Shown: positions 26,003 to 39,110 of the stretch, piece after piece | Position numbering within the stretch: position 1 is the stretch's first letter | How the letters are laid out: each line of letters starts with the position of its first letter | Assembly: GCA_035235625.1 (NCBI GenBank) | Contig: CP141140.1 | Span: 25,688,685-25,752,684 of the forward strand | Direction of reading: 5' to 3' | Source: Saururus chinensis | Lineage: Eukaryota; Streptophyta; Magnoliopsida; Piperales; Saururaceae | DNA length: 64,000 bases | Notes under the pieces: generated by a model | The model's input: only the letters and a program-made list of their open reading frames with translations | Told to the model about the DNA's origin: nothing | Database searches by the model: none | Translations under genes and position numbers: made by a program

Positions 26003-27743
26003 ACACAAACGCCCAGATGGCACAAACCTAATAAACCAACCACGAAGCTAGACCTCAAACTCTAAATTTGTAAGAACATATGAGAAGGTTGGCCAAATGC
26101 CAATTAGATAACTGGGCCCCTAGACCACATGATGGTGGCACGAGCACAAAGGAAGGACACCAGGGGAGGGCCTCAACAACACATACACAATCCCTGAATG
26201 CCCCTGGTCGAAGAAAGCCACTGCCACCTCGAGCAGATAAACCATTATCACCTCGAATAGACAAACCACTGTTATCCCGGACATATGAACCATAGCCACC
26301 ATGAGCAAAGAAACTGTTGTCACCACAGACGGACCACATGTGCCTCAACAGCAAAAAGAGTACACGCGTACCATTGCGTAAGCCATCGGCCATTGAACCC
26401 TTGGACCTCTACCCATCTGCTAGAGCACATGGGGCACACCCAATAAGAACAGAGACCGGCAAAAACTCTCAGGATATGCTGGAACCCTAACACCAAAAGC
26501 TAACCAACAAAATTTTGAAAAAGTAAACATAACTAAGTAAGGCCCCATGCCAACGACCATGAATGGAGAAGCAATTAGAAAACAGGGAGGGAGGCTGAAA
26601 AAATGGAAGGGCATGTGTGGGGGAACCGGAGGTATGGGGAGGGAGGGGATGGGGAGGAGAAAGAGGAGGAAGGTAGGTGGAGGAGGAAAGAGTCTGAACC
26701 AAACGATACAAAACCAAATGATTAGAGGAAAAGAAAAAAATAGTAATCAAACCCTAATAGTTTAACCTCCACTGTTGCCTTATACTGTGAAGGTATGTTC
26801 ATCAACGCTGCAAGAGCAAATGCCACTTACTTCTTAAAGGGATGTTTCTTAACATAATATATGTAAAATTCACGACCAGTCTGACAACCATGGTTTATAC
26901 TAATAATCATTCACCATACATGGTCCAATCCCCACAAAGGAGGGATACGGCATAGATAATCATCATTTACTAAATTGTAAGAAATAAAGACTTGTACTAT
27001 ATAGCATAGAGTTGCTCCTAGTCTTAATAAAGAAGATACTATAATTCATATTCTTAGTAAAGTGATCAATAAAATAATTATTGATTGATGAAAAAATAGC
27101 AATAATTAACAACAAAGCTCATTCTAATTAATGAAAAAGAATAAGAAAATAACCTGACCACATCATTCTTCTTGTTCAAATTAACACTAATTTCAATTCT
27201 ACCTAGAAATTGTCAAATGCTCGAGAAGGGATGTTATCATCAGACTCCCTCATCATGTCCCATGGACCATCCTCAACTCCAACTAAAACATTTGAAAATG
27301 TTTACTGGCTATGGGAAACAAGCATGTGTAAATGGCCATGTAGAGCTATGACACAAATAGACAGATCTTCAAATTACCAACCAAAAGCCCAAAACAGGCA
27401 CATGGGTTCAACAAAAGTTACCTTGCTCTCACAATTGCATCATAATATCTCTCTCTTGGGAGCTTAAATGCCCATGTGGTGTATCAACACTTCTTGTGGC
27501 CTGATCTAGAAGAAAACTCACCCAGCCATTAATTTAACAATACATTCACCCTAAGATGACAAATAATAAATATAATCTCTTTTTATAAAAGGATGATATA
27601 CATAATAAATATACAATTACTAAGAAGTTTTGGTGTTAGAGAATTTAATGAGCCTTTTGTAGTGACTCACGAAAAAAAAACAGTTCGATCAAAGACATAA
27701 ATACCTGTCCATCGGCGATTATCAACAGAACATGGTAGAAACC

Positions 27744-27858
27744 CATTAAGCAAATTACATTAAACAAGAAGCATACTAGACATCCATTAAGCAATTTACA
27801 TAAAACAAAAAGCATACTAGACACTCATTAAGCAATTAACATAAAACAAAGATCTACA
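27744..27858. repeat. 41 bp tandem repeat, nearly three copies
   Basis: Units starting cattaagcaa at 27744, 27785 and 27826 have a 41 bp period. The array occupies the position where the middle vWA exon(s) of the RGLG gene should lie, next to the truncated IIADG exon. Confidence 0.85.
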
Positions 27859-28443
27859 AAATTTTGCAAAGCATTCATTTCACAAGGTACCTGTCCACTC
27901 GTTGCTCTTTGTGAAATCAATACCAACAATGAGATTGGAAGACTCCAAACCAGATCTTGCAAGTTCATCCCTAACCTATAAAACATGGAGCAAAAAATTA
28001 ACTTTCCACTGATTATGCAAGCAAGAAACAATCTTTGCAAACTTTCGAACATCATCATTAGAAGATATCTCAGGCCAAAATCAACCACAACCCAATGAAC
28101 GCAATTAAACCCTTATGACCTAAACTTTTACTGCAAATCCTAATCTAGAATTCCCTTATCACAGTCAATAATTGAACCCAATAAAAAAACAAACAAAGAA
28201 AAATGAGAACCCAGATCACCTGGTCCAATGACGTGAAGTTGTCATCAATCCTGGAGTACCTCATCTTCACCTGCTCCGGCGTCAAGGCGCTCGGAGGCGG
28301 AAAATGCTGAGGCGCGGGTGCCCATAACCCGCATTGGACGGATAGTGATCTTGGCTGTACCCATAGTCCTGCCCCCACGACGGGGTCGAGCGGGACGAGC
28401 TCGAGTAGCCCCTGCTAATCCTCTTGGAACTCCCCCCACCCAT

Positions 28444-31400
28444 CTGCGGCAGACCCAGTTGTCCCAACCCACCCACAACCACAAATCCATTAAAGAACTA
28501 AAAGATTGCATTTCGTACTTCTGGGCTCCTGGAGAGCTCTAGCAAGTGCAGGCCAGTACCGAAGAAGCCTGATGGGGAAGGACTCTTATGGATTGGACCG
28601 AAGAAGCGAGGAAACCGGGGGTCTTTGCGCGGGAGCGGTAAATGTGGTGGGGGAGAGGGGATCGAAAATATGGGCCTGTTACGGGTCCGGGGAAAAATGG
28701 TAGGAAAATTTTTTTTACCTGCGAACGACTTTACACTAGTTAGAAGTTCTAGAAATTAAAAAAAAAGGGCTTTGGCGCTAACTATAAAAAAAGGGCTAAT
28801 TTGATATTAAATTTAAATTTAATATTTAGATAAAAATGCCCTGTAAATCATTTGCTCCGCTCTCAAATTAACAAGATGATGAAGATACTCTGAACATGAC
28901 CAGACAATGCTCTATGTTGTTGTCGTCCTCAGAATCAAGCAGAAAGCAACTCTAAATATTGTTGTCATCACGCCTTGGAACATCCTCATCCTTGAACACC
29001 CACTTCGATTTTATTGAATCTATGGAGCCCAATCCGCCATTCTCCCTTTGAGAGCCCTCCTCTGTCATTATCCAAATACCCTAAAACAAACCAACTAAAT
29101 TATACCAGTAAGAACCAAAACTCTTATTTTATCAAAAAAGACAACAAAGTGGCATGCAACGGAGAAAATTGAAAATAAAGGTTAAATATTAAAACATACA
29201 AATTCGCCAAAATCCATTCACTTATGGATTGTTCTAGTGCTTAGACCTTTAGGTAATTTACTCGGTCTTGTATTATTTGAAATTTATCGGTAGAAACTAT
29301 AAATGTTTACTCACTTTGTTATATACAAGGAGAGTAAATTATTTTTTTTATATATAATAAAGTGAATAAATATTTACTATCTCTATTATATATGCCAACT
29401 CCTCTCATACTTACCCTACATTGCCCTGACCCCGATTGGCAGAGTAGCTAGGCCCCATTGTCCACCTCCAATAGGGCCACATCTTGACCCTCGTTATCTC
29501 CTCCCCATGCCTGGCTCGGGAAGTCATATGGACCCAAGACCAAGTCTTCATAACCTGGCCCCATACTCTCACTGTCCACCATCTTTCATTTGACTGCCCC
29601 CAACATCACCTTCTCCCCCTCTAGTCCCTGTTGGCAGTAGGCTTGTTAAATTAGCATCTCGAAGCTCCTCAACACCAAACAAGTGGCTATCCACTATGAT
29701 TTCTTCCCCAGGTGGGGTTGGATAAATTCAGTCACCCATCTGACCCAGCGATTGGACTAGAACTTGAGAAATATGAGGACCTTGTGCGACGAGATAAAAA
29801 AGGAACATGAGGTAACGAGTCTTGACAATAGAGGAGATATCGGAGAAGAAAGGAAGAAAAAAACTTGGTACTAGAGGAGACATCAGAGAAAAAAGGAGAG
29901 TTGGAGAAAAAAACTCGCGAGCAATGGAGGAGACATTGGAGAAGAAAGGAAAAATAAAGTAGAGGGGTAAATTTGTCCAAAAATATAAATGATGTAGACT
30001 TTATAAATAATTTATAAAGTTGTCAGACCTCCCATCACGTAAAGTCTCCTAACGAGAGTAGACGTCATTTTTTTCTAAAAAAAATTAAAAAAACTTAGTT
30101 TCTGAACACGAGAAAAAAGGTGGAAAAGAAAATTTATTTTCCGAACCCCCCACCCTTTGACTATGTGGAGTCTAGAAATAGCGCCCATCACCTAGTACAT
30201 CTCTCTTTGATCTTCTTTTTTATTTGTTTGGGGATTTGTCTTTGTCGTCCTCCTCAACCTTCTCTTGATCTCCCTCTCTGATCTTTTCTCGATCTCCCTT
30301 TTTGATCTCTCTTTGATTTTTTGGTGTTTGAGGGGCAAGGCTGGCAGATCAATCAACCTACTTCCGTCGTCCTCTTTTGCTCCTCAAGTTTGCTGGTAAA
30401 ATCCAGCATCACCATCGAGCTTCTTCAAGCTTCACTCTTCCCTCTGTTATCATCATTTGAGTTTGTCCCGTTCTGTCAATTCATCTGTATGTACATTGGC
30501 TAGCATAAATCGACTTTTTTCTTTTGTCATCATAAGTTGTAATGATGAGCATGAATTCACGACTGGATCATCAATGCTTACATTTTGGATATTTGTCTAG
30601 GGTTATAGGATATATTGTAAATTTTATTATATATGTTTGAGGTTTAGGGTATGGTAAGGAAGAATTGAGGTGGTTTTGGAAGGATGGGAGGAGGGGTGGT
30701 GGTTAGGGCTACCAATGGTGCCAGTACTGTCTGTACTGTATTGCTAAGAAGTTAAATTTATTCAACTAGTAAATAAGAGGATAATTTTATCCAACCATTA
30801 TCTAAATGGAAGATAATAGAAAAAGTTATTTCATACCCGTTTATTGGTTACCCGTTTATCATATTTAAAAATTGTAAATAGATTATACTCATTAGTTTAA
30901 AGTGGTTTAATTTCAAAAAAGATTGGCTTATAGTCTTTTACAATAATTTTCATGTCATGATTCACCATTGTGATTTACTCAACAAAATAAGTCATCCAAA
31001 TCTCATAACATTTATTAAATTAATTTAATTACTCACAATTGTTCATTGTAGTTGTAACAAGTTGCTACTTAGAAGATGATTTGCTCTTTCTAGCATTGCA
31101 TATCCATTTGCAATTTTTTAGAATAAAAAATATTCATATGCAATGTATATTCTCTTAAACTCACTTCACTTCAATGTCTCCCATTTGGTTGCTTTGTCTA
31201 ATTTATCTAGGGTTAAGGTTCATTTTTAATCATATGTAATGGAATCTTAATTAGGTACACAAACACTTTGTGCAAAATTCTTTTGCAACTCTTAGGTTAG
31301 TTTAGATTATGTTTTGATAACTCAAACTCATGAGTTATTTTATTTTTCATAATCAATCTAATAGAGTGTTTGTATATAGAAGGAAATAATTGGTAGATCT

Positions 31401-31577
31401 GGAATAGAATTGTTGAGCCAGCACTATTCTACTTGAGATTAGACTCAAGCTAGCTCAAATCAAAACTCAAACTTAGGCTAATAAAACCAAATTGTTGCTT
31501 GGCCCATCTCGAACTATCTTAATCTAAGTGTTAGATAGATTAACTTTGAATGAGTGGTGTAGGTGGTTTATTTTGAG

Positions 31578-31620
<43 letters not shown>

Positions 31621-32508
31621 ATTGGAATCATGATTATGTTACAAATCATGTTTGCATATGTTAGATTAGAAAATTGAAATAATTATTTACTTATTGAAAT
31701 AGGTTAAAATGAACAATTTTTAAATGGCCAAAAAGGGTTTAAGTGATTTTTTTTTAAATATGGGGGAACTTTTAAATTTTTTTAGTTGATGATGTCATCA
31801 TCTGAGTCAACCCAGGTTGACCCAGACCAACCACTAATCAGGGTTAAGGTTCGGGGCGGGTTTTAAAACATTGCTTTAAAGAAACACTAATGGATGATGT
31901 GCATTAGTACATGTGGTCTTATTGTTGCCTACTAGATGTCTTCGAAACACTTCGAGATTCTTCTAAAATAGGCAGTGGATGGATGCTTTGGAGTTGGACT
32001 AAGAATTATTAGAAAACAATAAGTTTTGTTAGGTATTTGCCTAATATATATGTCTATTTATGTTTCATATTTGATCCTCATAATTTATTTACAATAATTA
32101 TAACCAACAGTAGTAATAATGTACTTAAGTCTTTAACCTCAATAATATATGATTTAGTGAATAAAACATGTTTATTATGGCCTTTTTTAGAATATTTAAA
32201 AAAGTGGAATGAAAAATGGTTATCCAATTAACCTGCCAATTATTAGTGGATGAAATGATTATGGAAGTACTTATACCATTTACTTAACAGCATTGTTATA
32301 GATAATGATTTAGAAAACTGTTATAGTAATGGAATAGCTTATATCGTAATTATATTGTTCCATTAGAAACCCTAGTAGTGGTAGTCTCGATCTCACTTAT
32401 GGAGTCCAACTGGGTCTATATTCTTCTTACAAAACTTTTTCCTCTCCCTTGTCCTCTTGCCTACACAGATGAAGAGATGATATTTTTGCACAAGACAAAG
32501 ATGGGTCT
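28444..32508. other. Intergenic, no recognisable gene
   Basis: The first 300 bp lie upstream of the RGLG-like exon 1 and are moderately GC-rich. I see nothing else assignable in 28750-32508. Open frames at 29732 (minus), 30321 and 32037 (plus) carry no motifs. 30200-30320 is a pyrimidine-rich 'gatctccct' stretch. A TA microsatellite lies at 31580-31618, and the phrase gttgacccagaccaacc near 31835 resembles MITE ends seen in plants but was not resolved. Confidence 0.5.
31580..31618. repeat. TA microsatellite
   Basis: About 19 uninterrupted AT dinucleotides. Confidence 0.95.
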
Positions 32509-34389
32509 TCTTCTATAAGGTCCCTGATTTTTTTATGATTTTTTGTGATTTTCCTGCTATTTTTCTAGTCATTTTCGGTAGGAAAATGTGACGCTATGGC
32601 GTATTTGTATTTATATATTTTTACCCCGTACTTATACCCGTAGAGTCGGGTGTGGGGCTTAGTCGCAGGTTGCGGGCCTCACTGCATGCTTATGGCGTGA
32701 ATTTTGGAGATACAATACATAACCGGTGGGTGAACGCATGTTAGGGATGTAGATGTAAAAATTTTAAAAAATGAATAGTGAAATTACGGCTTTTGAAGCT
32801 GGAGTCCAGTAAGTTTTCCAGAAACTTACAGAAAGAAAAAAAAAGACGTTCTGAGAGGAGAAGAGAAAACCCAAGCCCATTTCCGGTTGCTCCGTTCTCT
32901 CTCCTCTGTCATTAGATTCCGGCAGTTCTTGTCAGGATCTGCTTTGCCTCACTGCCACAAGTCCGTAGACACCAACTATGACCGCCGCCACGACCTCTCG
33001 CTCCTCCACAAGGTACCGAACCTTTTTTCAGGTTTTTCTCTCCTTCAATCCCGTTTTTGAACTATGGGTGTACGATTTTAACATCGTTTGCAGCCGCCTT
33101 CAACTAGACTTATGCTTAGTTGGCCTCTAGGAACCCATAGGCGCTGGCTAGAGCCGCCGCCATGCTTTCTTTGCTTTGTGGTGAGCTATCGGCATTTTGG
33201 TCGGGTTTTGTTTCTACTATTCCATCTCACTGTCCGTGGGATTTTTTGGACGCCGGTGTGTTTCCTGTCATCGTCTGGTCACCGGTAGGACTCCGTCCAG
33301 CCTACCATGACCCGGTGTCAGTAGGGGTTTGCCGTTTCCGACCCCGCCTCACCCCTATTGCCTTGCTCCACCCGATTAGACGCTTTGGGTGCATCGCGGG
33401 TCATTGGCATCGGCGAGCCGTGGGCCATTTGGTCATCGTGGGCTCTGCCCTGATTGGCCCGATTATACACGCCGCCCGAAATGGGTAGCTTGTCATTGCC
33501 CTATACCGTGCGAAATGCACAGCCGCCTGCACCATGGGTATTGGTTGTGGGTGGCTATCAACGATGTCGCCGCTTTGATTGGCCATAGCTAGGGCCTTAG
33601 CCCTGTTGGCCTTTTGTGGGCCTTGGGTAGCCTCCTTTCAGCCCTCTCCCCCGCCCCTTTGGGTCACATGTGCATGTGGCCACGTGTGTACTTTGGGTTT
33701 AGGAGTCACATTCGCGCCGCCTGATTATCGGTTGGCTTTGCCACCAAGTGGAGTTGACACATAGCCCTCCTCCACCTCTCCTCTATCCTTGAGCGTTGCC
33801 CCACGCTCTCCGCCCATATGTGGGCCTATGTTGACCAAAATCATCACCGTTGGGTGTTGTCCACAGCCGATTTCGACGTCTTGTGGCCGGCTGAGCACGT
33901 CTTAGCCACCGGCCGATCTTCAGTGAGTACACCATCGACTTCTGGTCGCACCGCCACTTCTGTTGGCACGATATTTCTCCCAGCCGCCCTAGTGTGCCGC
34001 CGTGGATCTTGGGTTTTGCCGCATTGACTTCTGACACCTTGTTTGGCCGTGATTGTTTCCAGCACTTCCTAAAATCCTCGGGACAGCAGCTCTCAGCCAG
34101 GCAACGGTTTTGACTGCCAACTCCTCCGCCAATGTCGCCACCGTTGTGTACTCGCCATCAAATGTCATGATTACGAGGTAGGGGAGCTTTGAACTCGTAA
34201 TTTCATGATAGCATGCTTGAATGAGTAGTAGCATACTAGAATTGCACGATGTGCATATAAGCATGATTATATGATATGTTTATATACATATGGCATGCAC
34301 ATGAGCTGTAAGTGTGGTTGATGTATGTGTAATATGGGTGCTAAGTATGGTTGATATGTATGAGATGTATGCACGTTTTATGGATGTGG

Positions 34390-34790
34390 ATTATGTATGC
34401 GCTAGTGATGGCTAGTGAATATGTTAGTATGCTACGTATGTGTTATGCATGTGCTAGTGATGGCTAGCGTGCATGTTTGAAGTATGTTTGGATTATGCAT
34501 GTGCTAGTGATGGCTAGCGTGCATGTTTAACGTATGTTTGGATTATGCATGTGCTAGTGATGGCTAGCGTGCATGTTTGAAGTATGTTTGGATTATGCAT
34601 GTGCTAGTGATGGCTAGCATGCATGTTTGGAGTATGTATGGATTATGCATGTGCTAGTGATGGCTAGTGTGTATGTCTGACGTATGTATGCATGTGCTAA
34701 TGATGGCTAGCGTGTATGTTTGATGTATGTATAAATGTGTATGTATGCACTAGTGATGGCTAGTGAGCATGTTTGTAAGCTACGTATGTA
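34390..34790 (+). repeat. 50 bp minisatellite in the solo LTR
   Basis: Units beginning gattatgcatgtgctagtga recur at exactly 50 bp (34491, 34541, 34591, 34641), with more degenerate units on both sides. Confidence 0.9.
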
Positions 34791-35530
34791 CGACCGTATA
34801 TATATGTTATACGTATGCGTGATAGATGTACATATGTATGATGACTATTTGACTATGCTATGGATATGAGTATGTGTCTGCGGGTAGAGGTATGGGCAAT
34901 GGACAATAAGAGGTGACAGAGGCTTTGTCTAGATTTGGATATGGGTGTGTAAGCATATGACAAATGACAGAGGATATGAGTATGACGGGCAATGATTAGA
35001 ATGGATCGGTTTGGGTTGGATTGTATGTTGGGCGATTGTCAGACAGTAAGAGTGTGCATAATTGTACAAGCATAACGTATAGATTATGAAGTGAAAAGTA
35101 AGTATAATAAGTGAGATATAAGTAAGAGGGTGACAACTAGGTTGGCTCTGAGGAGCTTCATTTGAGGATGTCGGTGTAAGATGTTTTGGCCTTAAGATGG
35201 ATGGCGAAGTATGTAAGACTATAAGGGTTTGATGTACGATGAGTTTTGTCCATGATATGGACAGGTAAGTGAAGTCTGTTGCCTTGACGAACTAGGGTTT
35301 CGATTGGGCTCAACTTCGGTTTGATCAATCGAGGACTGTGAGTTTGTGTGGCATAATTGTACCGCATAATATACTTAATTCAAACTTGAATTATAAGCAC
35401 AGCTAATGATAGTGTTGTGAGTTTGAGACCTAAGGGTTCAACGGATTAAGTTCCGTATTTGAGCTGGCCACTAATGAGTCGGCCGAGCATTTCTCATGTC
35501 TTTCCATGGTGTTTATCCTGCGAGATGTTG

Positions 35531-35790
35531 TCTGTGTGCTGTATAGAGCACCAGACGTCTGATGCTTTGCTGAGAGCGACATATATTTCTGATTTGGTCT
35601 GCGTGTTGTATAAGCCCAGACGTTTGATGTTCTATTGATAGCGATATACGTTTCTGACTTTGTCTGCGTATTGTATGAAGCCTAGATGTCTGATGCTCTG
35701 CTGAGAGCGACGTATGTTTTTGATTTGGTCTGTGTGCTGTATAAGCCCAGACGTTTGATGCTCTATTGAGAGCGTTGTATGATTCTGCCC
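35531..35790 (+). repeat. 66 bp minisatellite in the solo LTR
   Basis: Four units starting tctg(t/c)gtgctgtata at 35531, 35598, 35663 and 35729, each containing cagacgt(c/t)tgatg and gagagcgac-like phrases. The minus-strand open frame 35513-35857 is just this repeat read through. Confidence 0.88.
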
Positions 35791-35828
35791 AAGAGTGGCA
35801 TTGTATACTTTCTGCCCAAGAGTGGCAT

Positions 35829-35933
35829 GGCACTATAAGACCCATTATGGTGGGCAATTCTCTGGCACTATAAGACCCATTATGGTGGGTGATTCTATGG
35901 CACTATAAGACCCATTATGGTGGGCAACTATAT
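35829..35933 (+). repeat. 35 bp minisatellite in the solo LTR
   Basis: Three copies of ggcactataagacccattatggtggg-type units at 35829, 35864 and 35899. Confidence 0.9.
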
Positions 35934-36360
35934 GACCCCTTATGGGTGGGTGTTTATGTTTGTGTGCTCAGGTAAGTAGTATCATGGATCTACTCTTACC
36001 TGTTTGATCCAGTGCCCCATGAGCATTGGTGTGCCTTACCTTCGGAAACGTCCATGGCGTCTAGTCACTCCCCGGAGGTTAAGGTGTTGCCCTAGTGGCA
36101 TTCTTTTCCATTTCGACGTTGGAGCTTATTAGTTGTAATGAGCTTCAGTGGTCGTTGATATGTGTACGATTATGAGTATGAGCATGACTGTAAGAGTATG
36201 TGGATGAGCTCGACTGTAAGAGTATGTGTATGAGTATGATTGTACGAGTAAGTAATACAAGTATGCGTATGTTGAATGAGTAAGCATATGGTGGTACGAG
36301 TAAGTTTGTAAGACCCTGAATAAGGGTGCTTGTGTAAGTTTAATTTGATGGCATGATTTT

Positions 36361-36444
36361 GGCACGATAGTGCATTTAGTATGATTTTGGCACGATGGTG
36401 CATTTGGTATGACTTTGGCACGATGGTGCATTTGGTATGATTGT
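36361..36444 (+). repeat. 28 bp minisatellite in the solo LTR
   Basis: Three units starting ggcacgatggtgcattt at 36361, 36389 and 36417. Confidence 0.9.
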
Positions 36445-37092
36445 ATGCGTATGAGCATGATTATGTTATGTCTATCTGCTTCATGTTTGAGTTGCATAAA
36501 TGCATGTATTTATGAACTTAGTGAGTTCACTGTGTTGGTTTTGCCCTACTGGGTATTTTCCGACTGAGTATGAAAATACTCATTACCCTATTTTTTAGCC
36601 CCGTTGTACGGGAGGTTTTGTAGGTTGTGCAGAGAGCTCTTGGAGATGGATGCTCATTTCAGCATTCCAGTTGACTCAGGTATATGTTTGACTCATTGCG
36701 AGTTTATTTGTGCCACGATCTGATGTATTGGGTGAGATGAGACATTAAGATGTTATTATTCTGGACTTTCATTTGGATTAGTCAGTGGACTGATATGGGA
36801 CTTGCACTCAGGGATGCCTGGGAGGGATTTGTATTTAAAGTCTATGATCATAGCAATTTACTCGTACATGTGTTTTCGAGTAGCACCTGATGATATTTGC
36901 TTTGGCCGTACGATGTTTGACCGTATGATGAAAATATTTAGATGGAAAATGGATGTTTAGTGTTTTAAATTATAAACTGTTTTATCAGGTTTTGATTTCA
37001 TCATTTTTCCTCCGATTTACAGACGTTATATTGCAAAAAATTTTCGTGAATTTTAAGGAAAATGTGTGAAAAATCTCGGGCATTACATCTTC

Positions 37093-38444
37093 TTGTTCTA
37101 TTTCAATTCTTCTTGCCTTCCTAGTTCCTACTTGTCTATGGGAATGGAAAGGTGAAATTTTCATAAAGGAAAAATTTGGATATTCAGGATCAAAAAGGAG
37201 GATATGGCCATGGGTCTCCTTTTTTCCCTTAAACTTTGTCCATGAATGAAAAGTTGGGATCTTGTAGGAGAAAGAGCTTTGGGACTTTGATGATGAAAGA
37301 GGAGATGGGCCTGCTTTTTCTTCTTTAGCCTATAACCCATCATCCTTATATTGAGATGGGAAGCTGATTGAGCTTAGTGAGGAGACAGAAATATGACTAT
37401 TTTGAGAGTCAAGAAGGAGAAGAAGATGGCTTTTCTCTCTCAGTTTTTTTTTCATATGACTTGCTTCCTCAATTACCAAGTTAGTGTCCTTTAATGCTCA
37501 CAGTGTCTGGCCATTGGTGGGATGAATCCTCAAGGAAACTTTTCTAAATCCTTAGGCATTCTCTTATCCTAGAGTCTGCTGACTCTTACCACTTTCTATT
37601 ACAAAAACAAAAAAAAACTTTACCACTTTCATTACTCTATAACTTGGCATGTTTCTAATTTGTTTTGTAGTATGATATTTTCACTTTATGAAAGTTTTAT
37701 AGTGTTAACAATGGAAAATTTTTCAGTATTTCCCACAAATCAAACTGATTCTAAAAGTGATACTTTGTAATATATAAAGTCATCAGTTATTTCTTCCATA
37801 ATTTTTTAAAAATTATTTATTGTTGCTTCAATGTACATTATATAACCAAACCAAAGACATTATAGGAACTGTTTACTTTATTGCATGGATCTATTGTTTC
37901 AATCCATTCAGTTGTCGGTTAAAAGGAGTATGTATGTTGTCTCTTACTTAGTTTAGGCGATTGTTATGCTCTACAAAACTTGTAGTGGTGTAAACATCTT
38001 TAAATCCTACTGCCTCCATTCAGGACCTACAACAAGTGTTTTTTTAATTTTTTTGAAATTCGTATTGTTCTAATGCTTTTTCTAAACATGGACAAGTGGA
38101 TTTGTAAGAAAGCATTTTCACTCTTGAAATCTTGATACGGTGTGGAAGGGATCTTAGTGAATTCAAACTGTTACTAACGAAAAAAATTGATCATTGTTTC
38201 TAGTTATGTTGTTGCTTCAATGGCCATCTAATAAATAAAAGCCAAAACTATGCATCATTGTTGATCTGTATAATATATCAGCTTTAAACTATTTGTTCAT
38301 CAACAAAAAAAATGAAACCAATGCTTTATACCAATCATCCAAAGTCTTATCTTTCCTTTGCATCACCTTTTCATTTGCCTTTTTTTTATTTGTTGTGCTT
38401 TATTTTGATAGAATAGGCAATGGTGAAAAAAAAACAATGAAAAA
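37093..38444. other. AT-rich flank, no gene
   Basis: Nothing assignable. It lies between the solo LTR's target duplication and the first recognisable codons of the PIF/Harbinger Myb-like protein, so its right part is probably upstream sequence of that element. The open frame 38293-38484 has no motif. Confidence 0.4.
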
Positions 38445-39103
38445 TGGAACACTCAAGAGGATCAGACAATGCTTGATCTTTTAGTATAAGCAAAAATTAA
38501 TGGGTTTAGAGTTGGAAATGCATGGGTATCTACTATGTGGCCGAGTGTTACAAAAGTTATAGAGAGGGCTAGGGTTGTGAAAATAGAAGACCATGTTATC
38601 AATCATTATAAAACTTGGAAAAAAAGTACAAACATGGGATGAAAAGCTATCAAAGAGTGGAATTGGGTGGGACTCAACTACTGTAAGAACCCTCATCTCT
38701 AAACCGGTTTTTGGTTTTCTTTAATTATCGGTTATTGTGAGATTAACACGTTTTCTTATTTATTTGGTGATTTCATGAATAAGTGGTGTTTGTGATGGTT
38801 TTAACCAAAATTAACTTTAAGATTTATAGTTTTAAGTGATTTTAAAACAAATGTGAATTTTTGGGATTTTTCTGAATTTTCACTATTTTTCCGAAAATTA
38901 GGGTTTTGGCAGGACCCCTGTGGGCCCCACCGTCGAAATTTTGGTTTTTAGATCAAATAAGCCTAGATATCTACTTAAGGTCATACAAAAATTTTTAGAA
39001 TTTTCTTAGACTTAATTAGTGCTCAAATTTGCAAAATACTCACTTTTAGCCTACTTTTTCTATTTACACCCCATAACTTACCCATGCATACCCCAACCCT
39101 TAC

Positions 39104-39110
39104 TATAAAA
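39104..39110 (+). promoter_or_regulatory. TATA box of the solo LTR
   Basis: TATAAAA in the context actataaaaggcc, about 420 bp from the LTR start. A matching actataaaa lies at the same relative place in the LTR starting 3868. A ggtaagt donor-like site follows at 39204, as commonly found in the leader of large gypsy LTRs. Confidence 0.55.

Larger units (their letters stand above)
25599..28443 (-). pseudogene. RGLG-type RING ubiquitin ligase gene, decayed
   Basis: Minus-strand pieces match the RGLG (RING domain ligase, copine-like vWA) family. Exon 1 (28443-28220) starts MGGGSSKRISRGYSSSS, with a Gly-2 suited to N-myristoylation, and ends YSRIDDNFTSLDQ, but a frameshift lies between. Exon 27975-27891 reads RDELARSGLESSNLIVGID then FTKSNEWTG, holding the DxTxS metal site of the vWA domain. 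Further pieces: YHVLLIIADGQ (about 27745-27705), ATRSVDTPHGHLSSQER with a frameshift (27505-27422), VLVGVEDGPWDMM then DNIPSRAFDNF (about 27295-27203), FALAALMNIPSQYKATVEV (about 26840-26760) and RTGKSSEGVPLPPR...GYD (25779-25599). Splice GT/AG sites are retained at most edges. The middle of the vWA domain (the part before IIADG) is missing, replaced by a 41 bp tandem repeat, and no C-terminal RING exon is found. So it is a pseudogene despite its gene-like layout. Confidence 0.88.
32514..37087 (+). mobile_element. Solo LTR, 4.6 kb, minisatellite-rich
   Basis: It begins tataaggtccctg (a TG-to-TA change of tgtaaggtccc, like tgtaagaaccc at 38682) and ends ctcgggcattaca. A perfect 5 bp target duplication tcttc flanks it (32509-32513, 37088-37092). 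No second copy of the ends occurs inside and no retroelement protein is encoded, so it fits a solo LTR from a large Ty3/gypsy element. The middle (32860-34190) is relatively GC-rich and yields several overlapping open frames of up to 108 codons on both strands (33088-34264), none with a motif. Downstream are at least four separate minisatellites, a gagtatgaaaatactc palindrome (36567) and a gccccgttgtacggg block. A 4.6 kb LTR is large but within the range of some plant gypsy families. Confidence 0.8.

Noticed and set aside
33088..34264. Possible genes in the GC-rich core of the solo LTR
   Set aside because: Several short frames overlap on both strands with no motif, no splice-consistent extension, and they lie inside a bounded LTR.
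34390..34790. CRISPR-like array of regularly spaced repeats
   Set aside because: Units are contiguous with no unique spacers, in a plant LTR; it is a minisatellite.
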